From Candidatus Omnitrophota bacterium (GTDB lineage Bacteria; Omnitrophota; Gorgyraeia; Zapsychrales; Zapsychraceae), in contig JAHJCZ010000173.1 in NCBI GenBank assembly GCA_018812705.1, positions 1 to 44,510 on the forward strand: 44,510 nt of DNA, in the 5' to 3' direction. Made by a program: the position numbers and the translations under genes. The notes below the pieces were generated by a model. It had not been told where the DNA came from. It did not search any database and worked only from the letters and a program-made list of their open reading frames with translations. This document shows, in pieces, positions 26,666-35,345 of this stretch. Position 1 is the first letter of the stretch. Each line of letters opens with the position of its first letter.

Positions 26666-27040
26666 TTATCTTTCCTTCTGCTCAAACTTATAGATTACAT
26701 TTCTTAAGATAGAAGAAAATCCATAAAATACTGCCACTAAGCCGCAACCAGTAAGAGAATATTCACTCCAATTATCTCCATAAATATTCATTTGCGAAAA
26801 TTGTCCTATAAAACTAAAAAGCAAACCAATCACAGTACAAATACTATACCCGATATATGCCTTCATAGATTGCATATCTTCGACCTTATACCACATGTAT
26901 AAAGTTACTAAGCATGCTATAAATGTATCGAGAACAATTAATAATAATTTTTCGCCTCCTGGCCTATCTGGAAAGACAATCAGTAATACAACCATTAACA
27001 AAATTGTAGATATAGCAAGAGAGCTTTTCCTAGCGCCCAT
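26666..27040 (-). CDS. Small membrane protein, unknown
   Basis: 124 residues with four hydrophobic segments, about 8-23, 31-49, 62-80 and 93-110, and a charged C-terminal tail (IYKFEQKER). AAAGGAAA lies upstream of the ATG. No family is recognised. The gene is bracketed by the two copies of the ligase 3' end (26622-26648 and 27132-27158), which suggests that it arrived in, or was created by, a local duplication. Confidence 0.65.
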   Translation of the reverse strand: MGARKSSLAISTILLMVVLLIVFPDRPGGEKLLLIVLDTFIACLVTLYMWYKVEDMQSMKAYIGYSICTVIGLLFSFIGQFSQMNIYGDNWSEYSLTGCGLVAVFYGFSSILRNVIYKFEQKER

Positions 27041-27125
27041 TCGATATTTCCTTTTTCTGTCAGATTCTTGTACAATTAGTACCAGTTCAACAATTCAGTA
27101 CGTATCCAAAAATAATGCTCTTTCG

Positions 27126-28871
27126 TTAAAGATGCTTATACGGTGCTAACTCGACATAGCGGTCAAAAATCTCTTTTGCTTTGACCTTGTCGCCTTTCAG
27201 ATAATATACCCTGCTGAGCATTTGGAAATTCTCAGGTGCCAGCGGCATCATCTTCACTGATCTCTGCAAATAATACTCAGCATCATTAAGGAACTTTATA
27301 TCTCGACTAGATGCGAATCGCTGAAAAGCAACAACTCCAAGCGCAGAAGTAACTTTGCCATTTATCGGATTTTCTTTTTGCGCTCTTATTAAACACTGGA
27401 ACGCTTGATCTATGTCTCCGGCGTTAAAGACCCTCTGCCCTTTATGCAAATAATGATCGCTGACATAAATTCTTTTTGAACATACCATTAAGAGAATGAC
27501 AAAAACAGCCGTTATCAGTATTGGGTTTCTATTGAATTCAAGTCCTTTTGCAACAGCCCGCTCTTGTTTAGAATCCAGGATCTTTATCCACGCTAATAAA
27601 ACCGCTAATTGAACCCACCAGAAAAATGCTATATTTGGCTTCAGGAAAGTAAAGCTGAAAATATTATGTATCATGAATGCCCCAACAGAACATAGCAATC
27701 CCATTAATATCAAACCATCTTCTCCCACCCGTAGCCTTTTGAATAAAAGACAAGAAGATTCAATGACTTTCAATAGGACAAAAATAAAAACTAAAACTCC
27801 AAGTATCCCGACTTCCGACCATATCTGCAGATAGCTATTGTGAACGAACATCGAATAGCCTTCGGTCTTTGAATATATGTACCTGCGATTAGCGACCTGA
27901 AATGAATTAAATCCGCTTCCTCTTATCGGGTGTTCATTTATCACTGAAAGAACCGTGTTCAAATAACTCATTCTGGGGATCAAGTTGCTTGCTCCTCGAT
28001 CTTTAATTCTATTAACAATGACCATTGAGCCAAAAACAGAAAAGAATATAACGCAGATAAGAAGTAATTTATTAAAGCTTATACCGCCGTCATCTGTACC
28101 CACTACTTTTTTATAGAAAAGCATTGAAATGAAAACCGCAATAAAGAAGCATAACCATCCGCCGAGCGAATAGGTCAATAACATCGCAGCTACCATCACA
28201 AAGAAAGCCAATGCAAAAAACACCTTCTGCAGCTTATTCTTTTCAATAAAAAAGAATATGAACGCTAGCGGTATGATAAGCATTAAATAAGCAGCCAGTA
28301 CGTTCGGCCAGCCTAAAAGAGATCCCACCCTTTTTGTCTGGGCCATATAGAACAGGATCTTCTGCGCGGCGTTCAAAAGGTTAGTGTTGATATCAGTGTT
28401 TATATTGCAGTAAAATATATATTCTTTGATCCCCAAGACAGCGACAATAACGCCAGCAAAGATCAGGAACTTGATAAATGCCTTCACTCTCTCTTTAGTA
28501 TTCAGGCATCCGATCAAAACCTTGAAAAGCCCGATCAATGATAACAATACAATATAGCTTCTAAGCGATATGTTCCTGTCTACCGAATACAATACAGACG
28601 CACCGCATATGAGCAGAAAGATATTTATCGGCAGGTCTATAATAGTTCTTGGCAGTGATCCCTTTTCAATGAACAGCTTTATTAAATAGAAAATAATGAT
28701 CGCAAATATAAAAAAACTGATCGCGACATTGGACATATTGACTTTTTCAAGAACGCCGGCATCCTTAAAGAATTTCCAAATAAAAAGCCTCCCGATAACA
28801 ATAAAGCTGATCAAGATCAGTATTATTCTCTCAAAGAGGCTAGACAAACCCTTGTTTTTATTTTTCGTCAT
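27126..28871 (-). CDS. O-antigen ligase-like membrane protein with C-terminal TPRs
   Basis: 581 residues from the ATG at 28869-28871, which has GGAGG about 5 bases upstream; a longer reading to 28934 lies inside the U32 gene and is unlikely. About ten TM helices fill residues 10-460. The Wzy_C/ligase signature region is seen as NEHPIRGSGFNSFQVANRRY near 320 and VHNSYLQIWSEVGILGVLVF near 345. A C-terminal soluble segment (about 480-581) carries two TPR-like helix pairs (HYLHKGQRVFNAGDIDQAFQ, then PENFQMLSRVYYLKGDKVKA). The family joins or polymerises O-antigen, teichuronic-type or glycoprotein glycans at the outer face of the inner membrane; substrate unknown. The start lies 14 bases inside the end of the U32 gene. 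Confidence 0.85.
   Translation of the reverse strand: MTKNKNKGLSSLFERIILILISFIVIGRLFIWKFFKDAGVLEKVNMSNVAISFFIFAIIIFYLIKLFIEKGSLPRTIIDLPINIFLLICGASVLYSVDRNISLRSYIVLLSLIGLFKVLIGCLNTKERVKAFIKFLIFAGVIVAVLGIKEYIFYCNINTDINTNLLNAAQKILFYMAQTKRVGSLLGWPNVLAAYLMLIIPLAFIFFFIEKNKLQKVFFALAFFVMVAAMLLTYSLGGWLCFFIAVFISMLFYKKVVGTDDGGISFNKLLLICVIFFSVFGSMVIVNRIKDRGASNLIPRMSYLNTVLSVINEHPIRGSGFNSFQVANRRYIYSKTEGYSMFVHNSYLQIWSEVGILGVLVFIFVLLKVIESSCLLFKRLRVGEDGLILMGLLCSVGAFMIHNIFSFTFLKPNIAFFWWVQLAVLLAWIKILDSKQERAVAKGLEFNRNPILITAVFVILLMVCSKRIYVSDHYLHKGQRVFNAGDIDQAFQCLIRAQKENPINGKVTSALGVVAFQRFASSRDIKFLNDAEYYLQRSVKMMPLAPENFQMLSRVYYLKGDKVKAKEIFDRYVELAPYKHL
27132..27158. repeat. Master copy of the 27-base 3'-end repeat
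   Basis: Codes for the last residues, YVELAPYKHL, of the ligase-like gene; the degenerate partner is at 26622-26648 in the same orientation, 510 bases away. Confidence 0.75.
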
Positions 28872-30159
28872 CCCGCCTCCTCCAAATAAAGACCTTATCT
28901 TTTGGCTTGACCACGAACGGGAGCTTAACGCCAACCGTTTCGCCTTTCATTGCCGACTTAACAAATTCATTATTGCTTTGTATCTCATCAACCTTTACAG
29001 AATCCGCCGGGGTGCTCTTTCCTATGAACAATATCTGTTCTCCTTTTGATAAAGAGCCGGTTCTAAGACGGATCTCTGCCACGCCTATCTTCTTAAAGAA
29101 CCTCGTTACTTCTCCTAAGAATATCTTCTCGTAAGAATGCTGGAGCCGTCTGCTCTTATCATCATAGGGTTTTCCAAAATAAAAGCCGCTATGAAATCCG
29201 CGGTTGAACACTTTTACCAGTTCTTCTTTGAGCTCGGCTTTAAGCTTCTTTGTATACTTTCCTTTAATACAGGCATCAATGGCTTTTCTGTAACAGCTTG
29301 TTACGACCTTTACATATTCCGCAGAGCGCATTCTTCCCTCTATCTTAAAAGAGGATATGCCTGAGTCAACCAGCTCATCAATAAAATCAATTGAACAGAG
29401 GTCTTTCGGGCTCAATACATAATCTTCCCCTAATATGTATTGGGATTCTCCGTCTTTATCTGTGATCAGGAACTCCCGCCTGCAAGGCTGCAGGCACTGC
29501 CCTTTATTCGCCGACTTGCCAAAAGTATACTGGGACAGAAAACATCTTCCTGAAATGCTCACGCACATCGCTCCGTGAATGAATGTTTCAACAGCGCAAT
29601 CTATTTTCTCCTTCTCGATCCGGCTAATGATCTTTTTTATTTCAGCCAATGAACATTCTCTTGCCAGAACGATCCTTTTTGCACCCAGATCAGAATACAT
29701 TTTCAGGGATTCAAAGTTTGCAACACTTGCCTGAGTTGAAATATGAATGTTAAGTCCCAATTCCTTTGCCATTCTAAGAACAGCCATGTCCCAAAGTATA
29801 ACAGCATCGACTCCCGCTTTTTTTGCAGCTTTTAATATTTTCTCGACTTTTGATAACTCGCTGTTTGAAATGATAGTATTAAGCGTCAGGTATCCTTTAA
29901 CCTTCTTCTTGTGAAGATAGCCCATGATCTTATTTAATTCAAGAAGATCAAAGTTGCTTGCCATGTGCCTCATATTTATGTTCTTAATTCCAAAATAGAC
30001 GCTGTCCGCGCCGTTCTCAACGGCACTATAAAGCGAGGACCAATCTCCTGCGGGACTTAATAACTCGGGCGAATAAAAATTGGGGTCAGGCCTCATTGCT
30101 TCGCGAGGTCTGACCCCAATTTTTCCAATTTTTCCTTCTGACACCGGTTTTTCCTTCAT
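28858..30159 (-). CDS. U32-family peptidase/hydroxylase-like protein
   Basis: 433 residues from the ATG at 30157-30159, whose ATGA overlaps the stop of the response regulator. A GTG at 30183 would add eight residues. The U32 core is clear: PELLSPAGDWSSLYSAVENG at about 31-50, ISTQASVANFES near 147, and the signature ETFIHGAMCVSISGRCFLSQ near 195 followed by NKGQCLQPCRREF, with the conserved cysteines. U32 members act in rRNA/tRNA hydroxylation, ubiquinone synthesis or collagen degradation; the branch is not resolved here. The first 29 residues are unusual because residues 13-29 are encoded by a palindrome (30075-30124). Family members normally begin just before PELLSPAG. Confidence 0.88.
   Translation of the reverse strand: MKEKPVSEGKIGKIGVRPREAMRPDPNFYSPELLSPAGDWSSLYSAVENGADSVYFGIKNINMRHMASNFDLLELNKIMGYLHKKKVKGYLTLNTIISNSELSKVEKILKAAKKAGVDAVILWDMAVLRMAKELGLNIHISTQASVANFESLKMYSDLGAKRIVLARECSLAEIKKIISRIEKEKIDCAVETFIHGAMCVSISGRCFLSQYTFGKSANKGQCLQPCRREFLITDKDGESQYILGEDYVLSPKDLCSIDFIDELVDSGISSFKIEGRMRSAEYVKVVTSCYRKAIDACIKGKYTKKLKAELKEELVKVFNRGFHSGFYFGKPYDDKSRRLQHSYEKIFLGEVTRFFKKIGVAEIRLRTGSLSKGEQILFIGKSTPADSVKVDEIQSNNEFVKSAMKGETVGVKLPFVVKPKDKVFIWRRRDDEK
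30075..30124. repeat. GGGGTCAGACCTC-type palindrome inside the U32 reading frame
   Basis: A 20-base arm (30075-30094) pairs with 30105-30124 with one G-T position and a 10-base loop. It is kept in frame and encodes about residues 13-29 of the U32 protein. One in-frame ATG lies in the loop (codon for the M before RPDPNF) and could serve as an alternative start. Confidence 0.9.
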
Positions 30160-30530
30160 TCCTCTGGATTCTCTCCTATGCACTCCACAATTTTCGAAAC
30201 AAGTTCAGCGATCATGATAGGCTTAACAAAGTAAGCCTTTACACCTTCTAGCTTGAACATATCCTGCATTGTCTCATTAGCAGTAAGCATTATAACCGGG
30301 GTTGTTTGAAAACCCTGCAAAGCTTTTAGTTCACCCATAAATTCATAACCGTTCATGTTCGGCATCATAACATCAAGAATAATAATATCAGGGTTTTCCT
30401 CTTTTACTTTCTGTAAACCTTCAACGCCGTCAACTGCTTCAACAACATGATATCTATTGCTGGCCAAACCAAATTTAATTAATGCAATATTAACTCTTTC
30501 ATCATCAATAAGTAGTATTTTGTGTGCCAT
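30156..30530 (-). CDS. Single-domain response regulator (CheY-like)
   Basis: 124 residues, a receiver domain only. Acid pocket D9-D10, phosphoacceptor D53 in IIILDVMMPNMNGYEFM, switch threonine in VIMLTANETM near 83, and lysine in AYFVKPI near 103. There is no output domain. It precedes the U32 gene with a 4-base ATGA overlap, so the two should be coupled, although the functional link is unclear. A palindrome of the GGTGTCAGACCTC type lies directly upstream (30544-30598). Confidence 0.93.
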   Translation of the reverse strand: MAHKILLIDDERVNIALIKFGLASNRYHVVEAVDGVEGLQKVKEENPDIIILDVMMPNMNGYEFMGELKALQGFQTTPVIMLTANETMQDMFKLEGVKAYFVKPIMIAELVSKIVECIGENPEE

Positions 30531-30543
30531 CTATATTCCTCTA

Positions 30544-30598
30544 AATTGGTGGTGTCAGACCTCGAATATTATTGTTTTTTTGAGGCCTGACACCAATT
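30544..30598. repeat. GGTGTCAGACCTC-type imperfect palindrome
   Basis: GGTGTCAGACCTC (30551-30563) pairs with GAGGCCTGACACC (30582-30594) with one G-T position and an 18-base loop; outer AATT ends continue the stem after a 3-base offset. A T-run follows on the plus strand (30603-30610), but no plus-strand gene precedes it. Confidence 0.8.
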
Positions 30599-30621
30599 CT
30601 TATTTTTTTTAATAATAACTA

Positions 30622-30649
30622 TTGCTTTAGAACAATACTCAAGTAAAAT
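30622..30649 (+). promoter_or_regulatory. Putative sigma-70-type promoter of the plus-strand membrane gene
   Basis: TTGCTT (30622-30627) and TAAAAT (30644-30649) are separated by 16 bases. Eleven bases... short of the ribosome site AAAGGAG at about 30656, which serves the ATG at 30670. Confidence 0.45.
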
Positions 30650-30669
30650 GACTTTAAAGGAGAAAACAA

Positions 30670-31023
30670 ATGTCTTATAAAGATTTCATGAATAGAGTAC
30701 GTTACTGGGACAACCGAACATCCAAATGGATGATGAAGCATTTCTATTTTATGTTCTTTCAAGGCGTCCTGTTAGTTGTTTTTGTTATCTGGTTCATAAA
30801 CACCATCAACACTATAGATACGAACACAAAGGCAGTTAGCTCCTCTATCCTTGAACAACTTCTCATCAATCAATCTGTCAGCATGCTGATCATAGTGCTT
30901 CTTATGCTGCTGAATTCTTTTTGGCTGCTTTACACGTTCAACAGCATCCAGCGGCTTTCAAACCTTCTTAAAGATATAAGCTACAGCATCAATAAACTTC
31001 GATATCAGAACAAGCAACCATGA
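30670..31023 (+). CDS. Small two-helix membrane protein, unknown
   Basis: 117 residues and the only convincing plus-strand gene in the window. AAAGGAG lies 8 bases before the ATG. Two TM helices, about 26-46 and 70-90, flank a short polar loop (NTIDTNTKAVSSSILEQ). The N-terminus is basic and aromatic (NRVRYWDNRTSKWMMKHFYF), and the C-terminal tail RLSNLLKDISYSINKLRYQN is helical. No family is recognised. It ends 4 bases from the stop of ftsA, which runs toward it, so it breaks the place where ftsZ is often found. Confidence 0.75.
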   Translation: MSYKDFMNRVRYWDNRTSKWMMKHFYFMFFQGVLLVVFVIWFINTINTIDTNTKAVSSSILEQLLINQSVSMLIIVLLMLLNSFWLLYTFNSIQRLSNLLKDISYSINKLRYQNKQP

Positions 31024-31027
31024 CCTG

Positions 31028-32269
31028 CTAAAAATATTCTAGATACAACTCTTTTATTTTATTTGATAATACTTTTGGCCAGTGCGCGTGACCATTAGAT
31101 GAGATCGCGTACCTCAATGTCTTTGAATATGCATTATAAGCTAATCCAACCACTGAAATTATCTCGGCAAGATTATTAAATTTCTTTTGCGAAAATACAT
31201 TTAGCTGCCCGAGCTTTACAGGCATCTTTACGCTCTCGCCTATCTTCTCGATCAAGCCAGGCATTAAAGTGCCTCCGCCGATCAATGTAATGCCGCAGTT
31301 GAGGTCCTGATAACTTCCACTATCATTTATTGCGCTGGCTATTTGCTCAATAAAAATATCAGCTTGCGGCTTTACAGCATCATATATTTGGGACCTTCTT
31401 AAGGTAATATAAGCACTCTCATTCTTTACCAATATCTCTTCATCCTCGTAAAGATCATAACTGCTCGCGGCAGCATATGATTTTTTTATCTCTTCAGAAA
31501 GGTCAAAAGTAAGCTTTAGCTCAGAGGCTATGCTCCTTGTAAAGTTATCACCTCCAAAGTTTATCTTTTTCAAGCTCCTAAGGGCTTTATCCCTGAACAT
31601 CAGGATGCTTGTCATTCTTGATCCGATATCTATAAGGATACACCCGTTCTTCTTTTCCTCTTCATCCAAAGTTATGTCGCTTGCAACAAAACTATTAAAG
31701 AATATATTTCCGATATCATACCCTGCATGATTGACGGCCTTTGTTATGTTCCTTATCCTGTTGACGTCAGCGACTATCATCATCATTTGATTCCCGAGCT
31801 TCCTGCCATAAAGCCCTAAAGGATTTATTGCAGAGCGATTGTCGTCAACAGTGAATTCCTGGCAAACATTATGCAGGATCTCCTCGTCCATCTTTGTCCC
31901 GAGTATCCTGGCCTGATCCGTAACGTTCCTGATATCCCTGTTTGTAATGACCTTGCTTCCTTTATCTATCAAAGGAATAACAGTGCTTGTTTCATTTGCG
32001 TCCACCCAGTAACTGCCTATCCCTAAAGCGACTTCCTTGATCTTTATCCCAACCTTTGTCGACAAACCGTCTATCGTGCTATGAACGCATTCTGACAGCT
32101 CGCTTAGATCCTTGACAGAATCATCTTTAAAGCCATGCGTCGGGCTTTCAAAAACATCGACGATCTCTATCTCCATAGGGTTCTTGATCCTAATGACCCC
32201 GGCCCTTGTTTTTTGCGAACCAATATCCAGCCCGCAATAATATTTATCTTTAAACATTTTAAATCCCAT
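31028..32269 (-). CDS. ftsA: Cell division protein FtsA
   Basis: 413 residues, normal length. The actin-like ATP-binding motifs are YYCGLDIGSQKTRAGVIRI near 11, CILIDIGSRMTSILMF near 213 and GITLIGGGTLMPGLIEKIGE near 323. The C-terminal LSNKIKELYLEYF is an amphipathic helix of the kind that anchors FtsA to the membrane. FtsA tethers FtsZ filaments and recruits later division proteins. It follows ftsQ by 6 bases. ftsZ does not follow; a convergent gene occupies the next position. Confidence 0.93.
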   Translation of the reverse strand: MGFKMFKDKYYCGLDIGSQKTRAGVIRIKNPMEIEIVDVFESPTHGFKDDSVKDLSELSECVHSTIDGLSTKVGIKIKEVALGIGSYWVDANETSTVIPLIDKGSKVITNRDIRNVTDQARILGTKMDEEILHNVCQEFTVDDNRSAINPLGLYGRKLGNQMMMIVADVNRIRNITKAVNHAGYDIGNIFFNSFVASDITLDEEEKKNGCILIDIGSRMTSILMFRDKALRSLKKINFGGDNFTRSIASELKLTFDLSEEIKKSYAAASSYDLYEDEEILVKNESAYITLRRSQIYDAVKPQADIFIEQIASAINDSGSYQDLNCGITLIGGGTLMPGLIEKIGESVKMPVKLGQLNVFSQKKFNNLAEIISVVGLAYNAYSKTLRYAISSNGHAHWPKVLSNKIKELYLEYF

Positions 32270-32275
32270 ATTTAG

Positions 32276-33031
32276 TTATTTTTTGCCAATGATAGGTTCT
32301 TTGAATCTAAGGTCCAGGTACTTTACTTCTTTAAAATCGATCTGCCTCTGCGACAATACCAGCGACAATACCCTGATATTTTTAGAGACTTTATCCTTAT
32401 CAACCAGCACTTCCAGTCCATTGTTCAAAAGTATCTTGATCTTTGAAAGATCGGAGACATTTATATCTTCAATCGAATAGGTTATCAGCTCTTTTTGTGA
32501 TTTGAAAACATTCGCTATGTTCAAAGCAATGTTGACCCTTTCCGAGCTTAGAGGCAATCCCAAAACCGGCGTGAACTTTTTAAATTTTGTACCTGATATC
32601 AAAGTTATTTTTTTATCCATTTTATTAATTATCTCCAAGGCCACGCCATTAGAATCCAGAACACAGAATTCATCATCAATGTTCACCTGCACGATCGGCA
32701 ATCTTTTTTTAGCGGCAATAACGATCTGATCAGGAAAGCGTTTAACCAGCTTAAGGTGAGAGACCTGAGGGTATTTTTTATTTAATTTGTTTTCAAAGGC
32801 TTTTAGGTCGATCAGGAATATATTCTTCCCCTTTAAGCGCACAAGATCATCCTTGTTTATGAACTGCAGTGAAGGATCGATGACTATTGTCTTTACTTTA
32901 AAATATTCTGATTTTGTCAAAAGAACTGAAATGCCTTTATAAAGACCAAAACAAACACCCACTATCAGGACAATGAATAAAATATATTTAATAAGTGACG
33001 GCGGTACTTGGAATTTCTTTTTTCTTGCCAT
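32276..33031 (-). CDS. ftsQ: Cell division protein FtsQ (POTRA-containing)
   Basis: 251 residues. A short basic N-terminus (MARKKKFQVPP) and one TM helix (about 14-32) precede a POTRA domain (about 38-105, YFKVKTIVIDPSLQFI, then LKLVKRFPDQIVIAAKKRLP) and the FtsQ beta domain (to about 235). It is a bitopic divisome protein with its bulk in the periplasm. The start lies 44 bases inside the 3' end of murC/ddl, a long but plausible overlap because both frames are well supported. Confidence 0.9.
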   Translation of the reverse strand: MARKKKFQVPPSLIKYILFIVLIVGVCFGLYKGISVLLTKSEYFKVKTIVIDPSLQFINKDDLVRLKGKNIFLIDLKAFENKLNKKYPQVSHLKLVKRFPDQIVIAAKKRLPIVQVNIDDEFCVLDSNGVALEIINKMDKKITLISGTKFKKFTPVLGLPLSSERVNIALNIANVFKSQKELITYSIEDINVSDLSKIKILLNNGLEVLVDKDKVSKNIRVLSLVLSQRQIDFKEVKYLDLRFKEPIIGKK

Positions 33032-35321
33032 TAGTAAGTCCTAAGATCGTTAAACATAATTGATTAAAATTTATACCTATTGCTTCTGCTGCTCTTGGAA
33101 GCAGGCTGGTTTCTGTAAAGCCGGGGATCGTATTGACCTCAAGCACATAAGGAACATTTTTATTGTCCACGATAAAATCAACCCTTGATAAACCTTTGCA
33201 GCCTAAGGCCCTGTGCGCGCGCAAAGCAATATTTTGAAGCCTTAAAGACATATAGTTAGGTATCACTGCCGGAACGATATAATCTGTTTTTCCTTTTTGA
33301 TATTTAGCCTCGAAATCAAAGAACTCATTTTTTGCAATGATCTCAATGACCGGAAGAGGCCTGTCATCAAGAATGCCTACGGTCATTTCACGCCCCTTGA
33401 TGAACTCCTCTATCAATAATTCATCGGAATATTGCCAGGCTATATCCAAGGCTACTTCCAACTCAGATTTATCCCGCGCGATAGTAACGCCAATGCTCGA
33501 ACCTTCAGTTGCAGGCTTGACGACAACCGGGAATTTCGAGAACCTGCTGATCAAATTATCGATGCCTTCATAATGGTTCTTGTTAACTGCTCGATATGAA
33601 GGCACATACAGACCACTGACCTCAAGGCTCTTTTGTGTGTGTATCTTGTTAATGGCAAGTTTGCTGGCTCTTATGCCCGAGCCTGTATAAGGTATCCCGA
33701 TCTTTTCCAGCAATGTTTGTATAACACCATCTTCCCCCAGCTTGCCATGAAGAGCGATAAATGCAGTATCGATCTGTTCAGACAGAATAACGTCCATTAT
33801 CTTGTCAACATCTCTGTCAACGATATCTATCCCGACAGCACGGCACCCTTCGGCCTTGAGAGCTTTAAGTATCGCTTTTCCCGACTTTAAAGATATCTCC
33901 CGCTCATTAGAATATCCTCCCATCAAGACGCCAACCTTGCCAAATTTTTCCACCATAAACCCGTTCTCATTTAAAGCATCAACAAAATTGCTCGCAATTC
34001 CTGTTATATCTCCAGCACCTAACATCATCACAAGGTCACCTGGCTTAGCAAGCTTGAGCAAATTACTGACGATATCCTCTTTTTTCAAACACTCAATTGG
34101 CTTAGTAAAATTATTTTTTATATACTCCGCGAAATTCTCTGCGGTAATACCGTTAACAGGCTTTTCGCTAGCCGGATAGACTTCAGTGACTATCAAGTGA
34201 TCACAGCCGTTAAAACAATTGCTGAACTCGCCCCAAAGCGATTTTAATCTTGTATATCTGTGTGGCTGAAAAGCAACAATGAGCCTTGAATCAGGCTGCC
34301 CTGCCTTAGCTGCTTCAATAACAGCTTTGATCTCAGTCGGGTGATGTGCATAATCATCGATCACCTTGATCTCATCGATATCGCCTAATAGTTGAAAGCG
34401 TCTTTGCGCACCGCTAAAGTTCGCGATACTTTCAAAAATAATATCCTTATCAATTCGCAGCGCTATTCCCAAGCGTATGCACGCAAGCGCATTTAAAATA
34501 TTATATTTTCCGGGTATCTTAAGGCTTACCTGACCTATAGATTCTCCAAAGACAACGCAATCAAAGCTGCTCAAGAATCGATCGAAACGTATATCTTTTG
34601 CGTATATATCATTATCTGAAGAAAACCCGAAAGTAGTGTACTCAACATTGTGGCCCCTTAAAAGATTAACCAGCCTCTCATCGTCGCCATTTGCGATTAT
34701 TAAGCCACCCTCCTGGGTCTTTGAAATGAATTTAGAATACGCGTTCGAAACCCCCTGCCAGTTGCCGTAATAATCCAAATGCTCAAGATCAACATTCGTT
34801 ATGATCGAATACCTAGGCGACAGGTGCAAGAAAGAACCGTCGCTTTCGTCAGCCTCAGAAACAAAAAACTCGCTTGACCCGAATCGTGCGTTCGAGGTCT
34901 CTCCCTGGATTATCCCTCCGATCGCTGCGGTAGGGTTCAATCCTGCATTAACGAGCATTTGAGCAGCCATAGAAGAGGTGGTTGTCTTGCCGTGAGCGCC
35001 GCTTACTGTAATTCCTGTATACCCGTGCATCAATCCCGCCAAAAGCTCTCCCCGGTGTATCACCGGGATCTTCTTTCTACCGGCTTCAAGAAGCTCGGGA
35101 TTCTCTTTATCAATTGCAGTTGAGACAACAACAACATCAGCTTGTTCAACATAAAGGGCAGCATGTCCCTTATGAACTTTTGCCCCTTCTTCTATAAGCC
35201 TTCTTGTTATCTTATTATCCCTAAGGTCCGAACCGGTCACCTTGTTACCTTTTGCCAAAACTATCGACGCCAGTGCGCCCATACCGATACCGCCGATACC
35301 GATAAAATGATAATGTTTCAT
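32988..35321 (-). CDS. murC/ddl: Fused UDP-N-acetylmuramate-L-alanine ligase / D-alanine-D-alanine ligase
   Basis: 777 residues, two complete enzymes in one chain. MurC fills about 1-455: HFIGIGGIGMGALASIVLAKG at the N-terminus, the ATP loop VSGAHGKTTTSSMAA near 105, and YAHHPTEIKAVI near 330. Ddl fills about 462-777: KVGVLMGGYSNEREISLKSG at its start, ALHGKLGEDGVIQTLLE near 533, VVKPATEGSSIGV near 605 and VLEVNTIPGFTETSLLPRAA near 740. The chain would add L-Ala to UDP-MurNAc and make D-Ala-D-Ala. Such fusions are known from Chlamydia. murB, often between the two, is absent here. No frameshift or linker gene is visible at the junction. Confidence 0.96.
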   Translation of the reverse strand: MKHYHFIGIGGIGMGALASIVLAKGNKVTGSDLRDNKITRRLIEEGAKVHKGHAALYVEQADVVVVSTAIDKENPELLEAGRKKIPVIHRGELLAGLMHGYTGITVSGAHGKTTTSSMAAQMLVNAGLNPTAAIGGIIQGETSNARFGSSEFFVSEADESDGSFLHLSPRYSIITNVDLEHLDYYGNWQGVSNAYSKFISKTQEGGLIIANGDDERLVNLLRGHNVEYTTFGFSSDNDIYAKDIRFDRFLSSFDCVVFGESIGQVSLKIPGKYNILNALACIRLGIALRIDKDIIFESIANFSGAQRRFQLLGDIDEIKVIDDYAHHPTEIKAVIEAAKAGQPDSRLIVAFQPHRYTRLKSLWGEFSNCFNGCDHLIVTEVYPASEKPVNGITAENFAEYIKNNFTKPIECLKKEDIVSNLLKLAKPGDLVMMLGAGDITGIASNFVDALNENGFMVEKFGKVGVLMGGYSNEREISLKSGKAILKALKAEGCRAVGIDIVDRDVDKIMDVILSEQIDTAFIALHGKLGEDGVIQTLLEKIGIPYTGSGIRASKLAINKIHTQKSLEVSGLYVPSYRAVNKNHYEGIDNLISRFSKFPVVVKPATEGSSIGVTIARDKSELEVALDIAWQYSDELLIEEFIKGREMTVGILDDRPLPVIEIIAKNEFFDFEAKYQKGKTDYIVPAVIPNYMSLRLQNIALRAHRALGCKGLSRVDFIVDNKNVPYVLEVNTIPGFTETSLLPRAAEAIGINFNQLCLTILGLTNGKKKEIPSTAVTY

Positions 35322-35345
35322 ATTTTAAAGTCCTAATATAAATTT

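Noticed and set aside
24941-30598. CRISPR array
   Set aside because: The repeats are palindromes at irregular distances with genes between them; there are no regular spacers and no cas genes.
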